In this document: positions 20,711 to 32,600 of the stretch, piece by piece
Position numbering within the stretch: the first letter of the stretch is position 1
How the letters are laid out: every line of letters begins with the position of its first letter
DNA from: Siphonodentalium dalli
Lineage: Eukaryota; Mollusca; Scaphopoda; Gadilida; Siphonodentaliidae
Assembly (NCBI GenBank): GCA_032622095.1
Contig: CP136067.1
Location: 127,507,030 to 127,571,029 of the forward strand
Length of the DNA: 64,000 bases
Direction: 5' to 3'
The notes under the pieces: model-generated
Told to the model about the DNA's origin: nothing
The model's database searches: none
Seen by the model: the letters and a program-made list of their open reading frames with translations, nothing else
Program-made: the position numbers and the translations under genes

Positions 20711-23187
20711 AGTTTATTATTTATATTTATATACTTAAATTCATTATGAACTAGGATTGTATGTCTTTCCCACTATTTATTCATCTATTTAAACGAACGC
20801 ATGGAGTTCAGTTCAGACAGTTCGAATCCTTGTTTTTTGGAAAACCAAACATTTTGAGAATTCGTTCATGGAGAACGGAAGAAACGCAATTTCACAGTAA
20901 AGTATACACATATGACAAAATGTCTTGTTTAGCTAGTAACTAACGTAGACGTGTTGATTTCAAGAATGATTAATATCTTATACTAACAAATAAGTTTCGG
21001 CTGCGGATAAGAAATCGACAACACGCCGTTCTACCATAATGATATATTTATGAGGTTCGGGGGAATATTTGTAGCGGCAAGGAAAATGATAAAACTCTAT
21101 TGAGTAGCGCGTTTTTTTTAACATCAACGCTCATTAACACCAAGTAACAACACTGATTATAGACCGAAACAAATTTCTTGCCAAATCCGGACGTACTAGA
21201 TACTCAAGCAGTCGGTAATGTCCGACAATCCCCGGTGATTTCCGGGACCATTGTGTTCATAAACCTATGAACGACATTGGAAGTGACGTCACGTTACGTT
21301 CATAGTGTTATGAACGCATTGAATAAGGGGGCGTGTCTACCGTAACGCTATGGGTAAATCGGAAGAGATATCAGGTGTATGTAAATATATGAAAGTGACA
21401 ATCAACAATGATTTGCAATTGCTCCGCCATCAACCGAAGTGCTCCCCCAGCGTTACTATCAATAGCGTTATTATTTGGCTAATTTCAGTAATATTCTCCC
21501 AGTTTACATTCAATAAAACAAATTTGTCTCCGCATTTAAAATTCTTTGATATAGATCGTTTATATTCTGCAATAATTTGTACACAAGAGACGGATTTTTA
21601 TGTTTTATTGTGTTTTTAAACTCTGAGGTGGCGAAATCTCGGTTTGTTTACATTACGAACATTTGAGTTCGGAATCCGAATCCCAATCGGATTACCACGA
21701 AATTGAGATTACGGTCTGTTCGTTTACTGATTCTGCCAATTTCTGGTCTGTTCTTTTGCCGAACCAAGTCGTACGGGGACCAATCTGTAATCTGAATCCA
21801 TAATCTGAATCGGATTTTAGCGAAATAACGCCTCTGGGGATCTGGACCGTGGTCCAGTTCGAGAAAATTTCGAGATCTGTATGAACTTGAAAAAGGCAAA
21901 ATCCTAACATCTAGTGGTGTAACTCCAGGCAAATCAGACCCTGATGTGTTTTTCTTAAATTGATTGGCAGTTTTTGATTGGCCACGGGGAAGGGACCAGG
22001 ACACACCTGGTCGACCATGGTTTGGCCCGGTGTGCGATCATCGTGATTCTGATTGATGAACTGGCAGATAGATTGACTGAAGTCGTTCAAAGGTAAAGTA
22101 GTCTGTGCTATTTAGACACGAGAAATTATAGATGCTAATTTAAAAGTACTAAAATGTTATCAGATTTAGGCGCTGCAATAATTTGCGAACCAGATGTACA
22201 CGAGTAAACACATGTGTGTGAATTAGAAGATAGATGACATACCGGGGGTCCAACAATGTAAATAAGTATATATACCACCATAACCACAAATATATCTTCT
22301 TCATCACCATTATCAGGATCTTAATCATGTAACTAATACTATTTTGTTAGCTTACTAATGCACTTACGTTACATATTGATTTATGGCTAAGGCATAATAA
22401 AACATTGAAACCAGAAAAATAATTTGATATTGGAACCTGCAAATTGCTTAATCCTAGCATCTAGGCTGACTTCAATCTTTCCAAGTGTTGGAAATTTCCA
22501 ACTTGATACCCCCCTAAAGTTCGATAATTTCAAACTGATGGCCATTTCAGTCCATAATTTTGACCTAAAGTAGGAAAATATGCAAATGTTGGTCTAAAAA
22601 CAACAGATTACCCACTAATAAATTATTGGAAAATATCGAACTACTAGAGCAATTTTCAACTTATTTTTGATGTGAAATTTCTAATGTGTCAGGTATGAAT
22701 TAAACTGCCAAATGTATTTTGATCAAAGTTGGGGAGGGGTGAGACACCCCAACCCCCTGTCGCCACGTCCCTGCACGCAGAGAAGACAGCTAGTTCTAAA
22801 AACTGTGTTCAAGTTCGAATCCCTAAATATCCAACGAACTCAGTACCTTTATCTCTTAATTATTTCTTTGGGTGAAATATTTTGGTCTCTGTATAGAATA
22901 TGAATTTTTCCATAACCACACGCATCATTGCATCGAAATTATTGGCCTATTGATTGGAAATTCGTAACTATAATATCGAAAGGATCGAGAAATATTATAT
23001 TACTTCCGTCTCCAGACACAAGGCTATTAACTGACTTAAACCACGAATTAAAAAAATATACGGAATTGCTTTATATCGATGGAAATTCACATAAATATTG
23101 ATAAACAGAAATATACGAACCTGTTTTTTCTATATAATAATAGTCATTGACTGATAAAGAAGTCGTCGTCGTCTTTTTGTAGATTAG
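20711..23187. other. No recognisable gene
   Basis: Contains a CRE-like palindrome (tgacgtca, near 21283) between two 18-bp near-palindromes starting 'gttcata' (21253, 21299), and a dispersed-repeat relic (21660-21990). Open frames such as 21648-22004 (-) lie on that repeat and are not convincing. Confidence 0.4.
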
Positions 23188-23234
23188 GTACACATGCTGA
23201 CAAGGTTTAACATGTGTAATGTCAGCATGTGTAC
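23188..23234. repeat. 14-bp perfect stem, 19-base loop
   Basis: GTACACATGCTGAC at 23188-23201 pairs with GTCAGCATGTGTAC at 23221-23234. Confidence 0.85.
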
Positions 23235-23249
23235 ATGTGGTTAAAGAGG

Positions 23250-23572
23250 GTGATTAAATAGAAATTGAGAATAATCTTGTTCAAAGTAGTTATTTTTTAC
23301 AAATGTTAATTCAAATTGACAGCACACATCACCATTCTTATATATTAATTAAATGCAATGACTCTCGATGGTGAAATCATTTGTTTTAGTTTATCGTCGA
23401 TAGTTGCGTCCCGAATCGAGATGTAAATATTTACAATTGTGCGTAGTTCAGACGATGTTTTCTATGGAGTGGTATGGTCGATTTCTTTGAAATTTTCGGC
23501 GATGTTAGTAGAATGGTACATTTCACAGGTTGGCATATGGCCTGAGTACTAACTTATAAATTTCGCGCTCCC
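23250..23572 (+). repeat. Dispersed repeat family R1, copy 4 (second half only)
   Basis: Shares 'gagaataatcttg(t/c)tcaaag', 'gactctcgatggtgaaat', 'gcgtagttcagacgat' and 'cccgaataagtcca' with 28550-28930 and with the reverse complement of 9990-10330. Confidence 0.7.
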
Positions 23573-26050
23573 GAATAAGTCCACAAATATATTGCTGGTT
23601 TTTTCTACCGAGTAAGATATAAAATCGTGCTCTGGATGTTGTTGCCAAAAGTTAGAGGGGATATATTTCACCTTAGATCCAGGTATTTGGGACAAATCAT
23701 CACAACGCGGTGGTCGTCTTCTATGTGGGTCCTGCATCTTTGATAGTCTCGGGATTTTACTTTATTTTTACTACCTCCCAGACTCACAACGCAGTGTGTG
23801 ATTACATGTTCTTAGTCGTAATAGTTCTTGGGCTAGGTCACGCGGTAGATTTTGTAAATATGAGTTCATTTCCGTTTAAAATTCATGTATAATTTACCAC
23901 GAGAGGATACCCATACCATGTCTGAATAAAAGTATCTTTGAGTGTGCTCTCGATAGCCATTATTTCTTCGGATGAAATTTTCTGACATGTTCATATATAA
24001 CTCATACCGACAGAATCCAATATGCCTTTAACTGATTGAATCCACGTTTTCACCTTGTTCGTCCTACCCAGCTCCCCATTCTGACGAAAAGTATATACAG
24101 TTCCAGTGCTAGAGGCGAAAACTTGCCGTTTAGTATGCGCTTCCAATATTGAATCATTCTCATCTATCATCTGATACTGACTGGACATCTGCCAATTTCT
24201 CCATACACCATGAACGAGGGTGAGCTGATTTCCATTTTAAGAATATTTTTATAACATCTCAGGATTACTTTGTCTATTTCTGATGTGTTTTCTATACCCA
24301 TATTTTACTTATAGAAGAATGGGTTCTATTGTTTTGTCGAAAAACGTTATTAGTAGGTCGTTTGTCAAATTTAGGTTGTTGATATTCCCTAAAAACCCAT
24401 GCATGCATCGCCTTATTCCCAATCACCGATATGACTTTGACTGCATGCTTTGCAAATTCTGCCTGTGTAAAACAACTCGAGATAGCTCATAGTGTCAACA
24501 TATTCTATTTAATTGCCACCTAGAAACAAATCGTCAAAATCTTTTGGTTTGCGGTGGCATACGATAATTGTCTTTTTTTTAAAAGTATTTACTTTTATTT
24601 CCACGACGATGTATAATCCCCAAACGCATCGAGGGCCCTTTGCATACTGGCCTGGTTGTCGACAAACAAAACGGTATCATCTCCATACAACACACACATG
24701 ATTATAATATACGCTCCTAGCCTCCTAGTTTGTGTGTGAATTGATCGCCTAGGAATTTCTAAACGTCGATAGTACAATCTTTCAGAAATGGCTCGAGGTC
24801 ATTTGTGAACAACGAGAACAATATGGAGATAGGCTGTCTAACGCCAGCGCTGCAAGTAAAAAATTCTGACCGCTTGCTATTCTGAACTACACAATATTTT
24901 ATGTTTTCGTACATGCTACGAATAACTCTAAGAATTTTTCAATTTATACTGGATGTCATAAGTTTAATCCAAAGTCCCCCCGCCATACTGTGTCAAATGC
25001 CTTCTTCAAATCGAAACAAAACAGCAGTATATTTGTTTTCCTCAATAAGACTTTTCATATTGAATAGATTGTCTGTAGTTGAACGGCTTTTATGGAATCC
25101 TGCCTGAAACTGAAATTGATGTGAGTCGATTATTCAGGACGGATGTAAATAGTTTGCCAAGTACACTGAGAACGGCTATCCCTCTGTATGAATCTGGGTT
25201 TTTCGTGTCACCCTTTCGTTTATAAATTGGCTGAATCGTACCCTCGGTCCATCTAGATGGGAAACAACCTGTGTCTGAAATGGCGTTAAATAACTTACAG
25301 TAAATTGCAGACATAATATGTAAAGTGTGTTTTATGTACTCTGGGGCACATATTACAATTATCTAGACAATACAATTTACCAAGTTTAAGTTTATCAACA
25401 GCCAATAATATTTCGTCGCTAGTGATAGGACAATTTAATGGACCTTGTGCATCAATATCAGACATGTTTTCAAATAGCATACTTAACCCTTTACCCAACA
25501 AACCGGCCAAAAACGGCCAAATAAAGCTGCAACAGCCTAAATTATCTTGGGTCTGTCTCAATAAAACCATACAAATATGGATATCATTGGAACCGGCTCA
25601 TTGACCACATTGTGATGGTTACAGTTATGCCCTGTGCCAATGCATTCTCTTATATATGCGAGTCGATCATAGGTCGTCTCGCATATATAAGAGAATGCAT
25701 TGGCCTAAAAAAAATCTTTTTTTAACACTTTTTACCATTTTTTCTTACATTCTTTAACAATTTTATAATTTTTAATGTGTTAAGCCAATGCATTCTCTTA
25801 TATATGCGAGGCGACCTATGGTCGACTCGCATATATAAGAGAATGCATTGGCACAGGGCCCTTCTGTTGGGTAAAGGGTTAATACTTACATTGTCATCTT
25901 CGTGGTTACATGGCGAGGCGTTTGAAGTGTTCGTAGATTATGTCGATTGATATCGTTGGATTTTTCTTGTGGCCGGTATGTTTCCTTTTTATAACTAGTT
26001 CCGCCTTCGACTTCAGCTCTTGAATTATTAATCATCCTGTGTTTTATATT
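23573..26050 (-). pseudogene. LINE relic (linker, RT, C-terminal CCHC-like domain)
   Basis: Minus-strand order matches a LINE ORF2. The linker (about 26000-25380) has 'PTISIDIIYEHFKRLA' and 'CPITSDEILLAVDKLKLGK'. RT fingers (25314-25090) have 'FPSRWTEGTIQPIYKRKGD' and 'YRGIAVLSVLGKLFTSVL'. The RT palm near 24700 has 'VLYGDDTVLF', keeping both aspartates of YxDD. Near 24290 comes 'DKTIEPIL', near 24020 'WIQSVKGILDSVGMSYI', and near 23830-23700 'NLPRDLAQELLRLRTCNHTL' followed by 'IEDDHRVVMICPKYLDLR', which is the C-terminal zinc-knuckle-like region. Frames change many times, so it is dead. It resembles the LINE at 35-45 kb in its tail. A piggyBac-like MITE splits the linker at 25483. Confidence 0.85.
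25483..25882. mobile_element. piggyBac-like MITE (TTAA, 392 bp) with two internal hairpins
   Basis: TTAA at 25483-25486 and 25879-25882 flanks an element whose ends are CCCTTTACCCAACA and its complement. TTAA target plus CCC termini is characteristic of the piggyBac superfamily. Inside, an almost perfect hairpin of about 70 bp (arms 'gccaatgcattctcttatat' plus 'atgcgag') occurs twice, at about 25637-25705 and 25788-25853. The element interrupts the linker region of the surrounding minus-strand LINE, so it is younger than that LINE copy. No transposase is present. Confidence 0.85.
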
Positions 26051-26325
26051 GTATTAAAATTGATTAGGCGTGATGTACATTTCGTGCACAATGCGTGCCC
26101 ATGGCCTAAAATATATCGAATAGAATTATCACCATGCCTGCACTACCCCAAACAATGTATCGGAACAATGCGGTATCCGAATGACGTTTAGTGGCAACAA
26201 ACAAGACGACACACATTGAGCACGTGGAGACTCATGTAGGTAACATTGTTTGTCTCATAACTAACTTTGAAACAGGAAGGTAACATTCAACATTAAACCT
26301 TAGTTTCGAAGTTTCAACAATAATT
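26051..26325. promoter_or_regulatory. Presumed upstream region of the WSC gene
   Basis: About 275 bp between the end of the LINE relic and the start codon. No TATA box at a convincing position; the sequence immediately before the start (caataattATG) is acceptable for translation initiation. Assignment is positional only. Confidence 0.3.
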
Positions 26326-26614
26326 ATGGATCATATCAGTCGAGTTGGGTTGTTGTTATTTTGTTTTCTTTGTTCAATACCATTATCTTGGGCGAACGAG
26401 GCGTTATACACAGTCCTTTCTAACATAAGCCATACCTGCTGGGATGAAAGATCGTTCAACGGAGTGACCAGTCAGAAAAGTATCATTAAGTGCGCGAAAG
26501 CATGTACAATGACAGACGGATGCTGGAGGATGACATTCGATCTAATGACATTGACATGCAGCATGGGTGGGAAACAAATGGTCGGTGGGAACGCTCCAAT
26601 ATACGAAAAGACTG
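26326..26614 (+). CDS. WSC gene exon 1 (signal peptide, PAN-like segment)
   Basis: The start was chosen because it is the first Met and leads directly into a classical signal peptide with predicted cleavage after Ala23 (SWA|NEA). The open frame continues past the donor to 26694, but that extension is hydrophobic, Cys-poor and enters a transposon at 26685, so the donor at 26615 is preferred. Confidence 0.75.
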
Positions 26615-29600
26615 GTGAGTGTAGTTATTGGCTGCAATATGTTAATATATTTATTCTTGCGCGCACATATATGCTTTATTACGGTGGCCCGTAAGTACCA
26701 CGGCAAAACAAACTTTTCAAAAGTTTGTTTTGCCGTAAACTTTTAACTCACGGCAAAACAAACTTTTCAATCATGGCAGAATAAACTTTTCGCTCACGGC
26801 AAAACATACTTATCATCCACGGCAAAACAAACTTTTCACTCACGGCAGATAAAACTTTTCATCCACGGCAAAACAAACTTTTCACTCGCAGCTTGCAAAA
26901 CAATCTTCGTGTATACATACGAAACTATATTTGTCACTCTGAAAATAAACCAGGTTACAACCTTGGACATCATGCAATACGACTGACAGTGGACGCCACA
27001 AAGGATATTTATAAGGATACAGTTTTACCATAAGCGATTGGAATAGACTACCAGTATGCGTGAAAAATTGTACCAACCTGGATATAAACACACCCGCATA
27101 TACTACTATCATTGTCATAGTCGCAAATCTCAATTATTCCATACACGATTGAGACTGATGAAGTAATTTGAACTTCGATGTGATGACCAATTTTGTTAAT
27201 GTAGAATGGCATTTATACCAGGCGTCAAGGTTGGAATTACTATCTTCTCTGCTAAACATAATGCTATCAGTATTATACACCTCCATATTGGAGAAAAAAG
27301 AGAATTTACTAAAGAGGGACGTTTGCTCCCTACAAATATGGTTGCAATATACAAGGTGTTCTTCCGTGACGCAGGCATAATGGGTAATGTCTTGTTTGAA
27401 TTATACACAAACATTTAGATTGAGTCACATATAACCTGACAGTCTCAAAACACAGTGCGGTTAAAAAGTCGGAACATCACCTTATGAGATATATATTTAC
27501 GACCTGATATACTATTGCTCGCATACCTCCCACGATATCACAGCCTTGAACATATTTTATCGCGCGAGAGAGAGAGAGAGAGAGAGGATTGAAAAGTTTG
27601 TTTTGCCGTGAGTAAAAAGTTCACGGCAAAACAAACTTTTGAAAAGTTTCTTTTGCCGTGGCACTTACGGGCCATCGTACTTTATGGTGAACAGCATTTC
27701 TATATACTCCGCGGACTTAAATTTGAAATTCTACAAAAAAGTAAACGTTCAAGAAGAGAAACTGCATTCATTTTCCATGTTTTCGGCACCAAGGACAGAC
27801 ACAATATATAGTAGCAAAGTTATCAAAGCAAGGTGCAGACTGTCTCGAGTACGAAGAGTTTAACAGATCCGTTCACAAATATATGGCACGACAACTAGTT
27901 GAGCTCAGATTTAGTTCGTCGGTCTAATAAATGTGTCAATGGTTCTGCTCATGATTTGACCATATCAATATCTCGACGACAATGTTTCCGCAACTAAAGG
28001 CCGAAACTCATAAAATTAACACACTTCACAAAAACCGAACGGCAACAAATCAACAAATCAATACCAGAGAGATTTCGCAATAACTGCAGTTAAAGGTACT
28101 CAATCCGATTCGATGGTCCCAATATAATCAGATTCCAACAACAACAACAACAACAACAACATCTTTATAAATGCCGCATCAGTTATCAGAATCGATTAAT
28201 TGCCCAAAAATAATGCTAACCACTCTCAACTATAGTATAAAATTGCCCGAAACGTGTTATTTATCAACATTTTGTTCGACGAAATTTGGCCTTATTATCA
28301 ACAGAAAGCCTCTTGATTTTAGAGTTATCCATCTTCATCCGCAATTTGGTCCGAGACCGTGGGCTCGTCGACTGTTTACTGGGCCACTATTAATTCTCGA
28401 TGGTGAAAAATAATAGATTTCGGTATATACATGTGAGTGTTTCCCTATATTTATGTTTCTGTAGATGTATTATCATAAAGATTACGAAAGAGCGCGCAGA
28501 TGTTTAACTTCACTGTGGAACCAATCCGATGTACGTATAACACACATATTACCGTTAAAGTGATGTGAAACATTCCGGTAGGGTGATCAAATAGAAATGG
28601 AGAATAATCTTGCTCAAAGTGGTTATTTTTACAAATATTATATCCAAATTGGCAACACACATCGTCTTTCTTATATATTAATTAATTGCAGTGATTCTCG
28701 AAGGTGAAATCGTTTTCGTTAGTTTGTCGCCAATAGTTGCGTCCCGATTCGAGAAGTAAATATTTACAAATGAGCGTAGTTCAGACGATGGTTGCTATGG
28801 AGTGGTATACGGTCGATTTGCTTGAAATTTTCTGCAATGTTACTAAAATGCTACATTCCTCCAGTTGACATAGCGCTTGAATTCTAACTTATCAGTTTCA
28901 CATACCCGAACAAGTCCATGATATGTCTTTAGTGTACATGTACATGTACTGCCGGAAACACGACATATGTTACTCTCCGTTTGCACAGATCACACATAGA
29001 AGCGTATCGGGAATCGAACCAGCACCGCCATCGCAACTGAGCCGTGGGTAACCACCCGATACTATATACATGTATGTATGTACATTTAATTTCAGGCAGG
29101 GCATGTGGGTACTACATTGGATGTTACCAAGACCACCCCACAGTAAGAGATCTACCTTATGGATATCTAGGAGATTCAGTCATGACCCCAGAATTGTGCA
29201 TTGATTTTTGTTTTGAGAGAGGTAGGCTATACGATTATGTACATAATGGTGCATTGATTATTTGTGTATATGGTGAGTTGGGCCTTCTACCGATTGGGTT
29301 TTAAATTAAGCTCAGAATTTTAAATTACTGGGCGAGGCTTGTTAGTGGACCTAAATCTAAATTATCATTCGTCTTGTATCATACAATATATACCGATTTT
29401 AACAGCCCTGGAAATGACTACACCACCCTTTGTTAAATCTCGTAAAAAATACTCGTTATGAAATGGGCCTTGTGCATGTCTGGCTTTATCATAATATAGT
29501 AAGCCCCAACTGGATTCAGCCATGACACCAGAATGGTGCATTGATTATTGTTTTGAGAGAGGTAGGCTATATCATTAAGCGATGGCAACTTTGTTAAGCA

Positions 29601-32600
29601 ATTTTCCAGATGCACGGTGTGGAATCATGTGGTTTTGAGGTTGGGTGAGTACCACGCATACAAAATGGCCGAGGCTGGTGCAAACGCGCGAATAACATAA
29701 TATATGATGAACTGACACAAAGCATAGTATTTTGACTGTTACGAGCGTATGCTATATTATACAGCAGTGGTTTTATATAACATTCTGGCCAAAGCTGCCG
29801 GTCGGAGGTGCATGGAATACATCAGTCCATACATCTTGGAGAATCATCCGACTCACAACTTTGTCGAAATGTTAGAGCAAATAATAAATGTGAATTTTGA
29901 CACAAATATGTATCAGCTTGTTTGAAAAAATGTATAGCATCTGCTCGTAGCTGACAAAATACTATGTAATCTGACATATCTTAAAGGTGGATTATCGCTT
30001 TGTAAACATGTATTATATAGTTACCGGGGTATAAAATATTAGATTTGAATCGAAGACTCCTGTCCGGAAATGCTTCTATCGATTAATATTAATTTTATTT
30101 CGAATATTTTCTGGTCTAAAAAGGGGTATTTGTTCAGCTAACGAACAATAGTTGTTACTGTTAACATAGACCAGAAATTATATTGTGCAATTTTGTCACA
30201 AATAAACGTTAATTATACTCATTATCGCTTATATATGTGGAACAAAACAATACAAACAACCAATCTGTGTCATTTGACATTCGTTGCGTAGCCGTAGGAA
30301 CAGCCCAGTGCTCTATATCGCAATACGGTCTCATCCGAATGGTCGGTTCTAAAAATAGTAACATAAATGGGCCCGATTTAATATTCGAAATAAAATCAAT
30401 ATTAATTGATAGAAGCTTTTCCGGACATAGGTCTTCAGTTCATATCTATTATTTTATACCCACGCAACTATTTAAAAAAATTTATTTAAAGAGATAATCC
30501 ATCTTTAAGTTTATTACCTTTTCTTCGTTTCTGGTCGCGCTTTCGATAGCCTCGGTCATTTTGAATGCGTTGTATACTCATCAACTCGAAACCACGCGAT
30601 TCCCCACCGTGATTACGTATAATGTCTATAATGTTCTATAGGATGCCAACGACGATCTATTTATAAGATCTGTGTCTCCGTTTACTATGGACAGTGAAGT
30701 ATATTTAGGGACATAAGACAATATGGATAAATAGATAGACTTTGTTCTTATTTTCATTATTAATAACGCTCAGATAATGAGATGTCAATATTACTGTTAC
30801 ATTGGACTTACGGGTAAAAGTAAAATTAGTCCAATGCGATCAAAAAGTTAAATACAAGTTCAAAGCATTGAAACGATATTCTGAAAATCATATTCTGACT
30901 AAGATATTTGAGCTTATTACACGCGTGTTCATAGAAGTACAGTGTTATTGCTGTTCCATATTTACAAATCCGCAAATCCACACGCATCTCGTTGACGTTC
31001 ATGACGTTCGCCTCAACCATGAAACTGGAACTATTTAAATAAAAGAATCATCACACATGACGAACACGCCCTGTATGAGCCTAAATAAACCTTCTAATCC
31101 TGTATCTTTAATGCACGGATTCTAGGATGCGAAGCGTGTAATAAACACAGAACGACACGATGTGTAAATGGGTTTGTCTCTCGTTCTATCCGTCCGCGAC
31201 AGCACTCGTACCGTATCGAAAAACTGCATGTTCCTCTTATAGTGGTGACGTTTTACATATTTTCCCCTGCATTTGCCCAATAAGAGTGCCTTAAGTCCTT
31301 TTGCTTCAATAAATTATTCTGCAACTGAAATTTGCCGAAATTAGCCTTCCACTATCTGACAGGATTATTTGATATACTAGCTGATGTTCCCGACTTCGTC
31401 CCGGCTATTTAGGGATTTTTTTGTGATCGCCTCCGTCTGTGCAGGATATACAGTGTCTGGAAAACTATTGTTCGATCGGTCCAGAAACATGCTTATATGA
31501 GCGTATATGAGCGAGGTCAATGTCAAGGTCAAGGACACGGTCGCACGTGAAACTGGACCCGCCCATATTGTTCCGGGGATCAAATTATATATACCAAATT
31601 TGAGTCGGATCGGTCGAGGTCCAGAAACATGCCTATATGAGCGTATACAAGCGAGGTCAAGGTCAAGGACACGGTTGCACGTGAAAATTGGACCGGCCAA
31701 TATTGTTCCCGGGATCAAAGTAAGACCCCGACCGATCCTCTCAAATTTGGTATGTAGGCCTACTTTGATCCCGGGAACAATATGGGCGGGTCACGTGCGA
31801 CCGTGACCTTGACCTCGCTCATATACGCTCATACAGGTATGTTTTTGGACCGACGTTCTTTATTCTGCCCAGACGGAGGCGATCACAAAGAAATCCCTAA
31901 ATAGCCCGGACGAAGTCTGTCACACGAAGGAGGAGGTCAAGTGACCAATTTTGAATGGGCATTTCCATGCAAACCTCCACAGCAAAAGTTACAGAGTTGC
32001 AAATATTTCTGGGTGTGACTTTGTGCGGTATTGAAAACAATACACATTTCTCTGGCGGGTCGCCTTAGAATATCTTCCATTAGAAAATTGATGTTGTAAT
32101 TCCAGAAAATAATTATCAAAAATAAATTTATAGCAAAAATTGCCTATTTACCAAGCCCGACCGGCAGTTAAATGCTATATCTGCTTTAGTTCACAGAAAA
32201 CTGCTTCATATATAACTTTTGCTGGGGAGATTTGCATGGAAATCCCCATTCAAAATTGGTCACTTTACCTCCCCCTTAACTATCGAATAAACTATCAACA
32301 ATAAATATACAAACTAGAAGATATACATAGAAGGACACGAGCTAGTCAACCCCACACGGAAACAACCAGGACACCCAACGTCATATATATGATACCACCG
32401 TCCCGATCAAAAGTCGAATAGTTTCCTATTTTCGCTGGGATATTTCGACCCACATCGGGTATTGATTTTGTATATGTCGTGTATTTTGCGATTTGCACAG
32501 AACTTATATACCGTGTGAAATTTGATCCGCTGACAACCGAATAATATGTACTACACCTGGATCTAGCTTTAATTAAGTTGGCATGTACAGTGAGTCGTTA

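Noticed and set aside
26685-26694. Extension of WSC exon 1 to the stop after 26694
   Set aside because: The extension has no cysteines, is hydrophobic and enters a transposon, while a consensus donor with matching phase to exon 2 lies at 26615.
26957-27110. 'TISDWNRLPVCVKN' as a LINE C-terminal (FPRT..WN.LP) fragment inside the TIR element
   Set aside because: Only this short match was visible, with stops on both sides and no other LINE motif; could be chance.
28992-29050. tRNA gene on the minus strand
   Set aside because: B-box-like sequence is good but A-to-B spacing is too short and the acceptor stem cannot be formed. Kept only as a possible SINE remnant.
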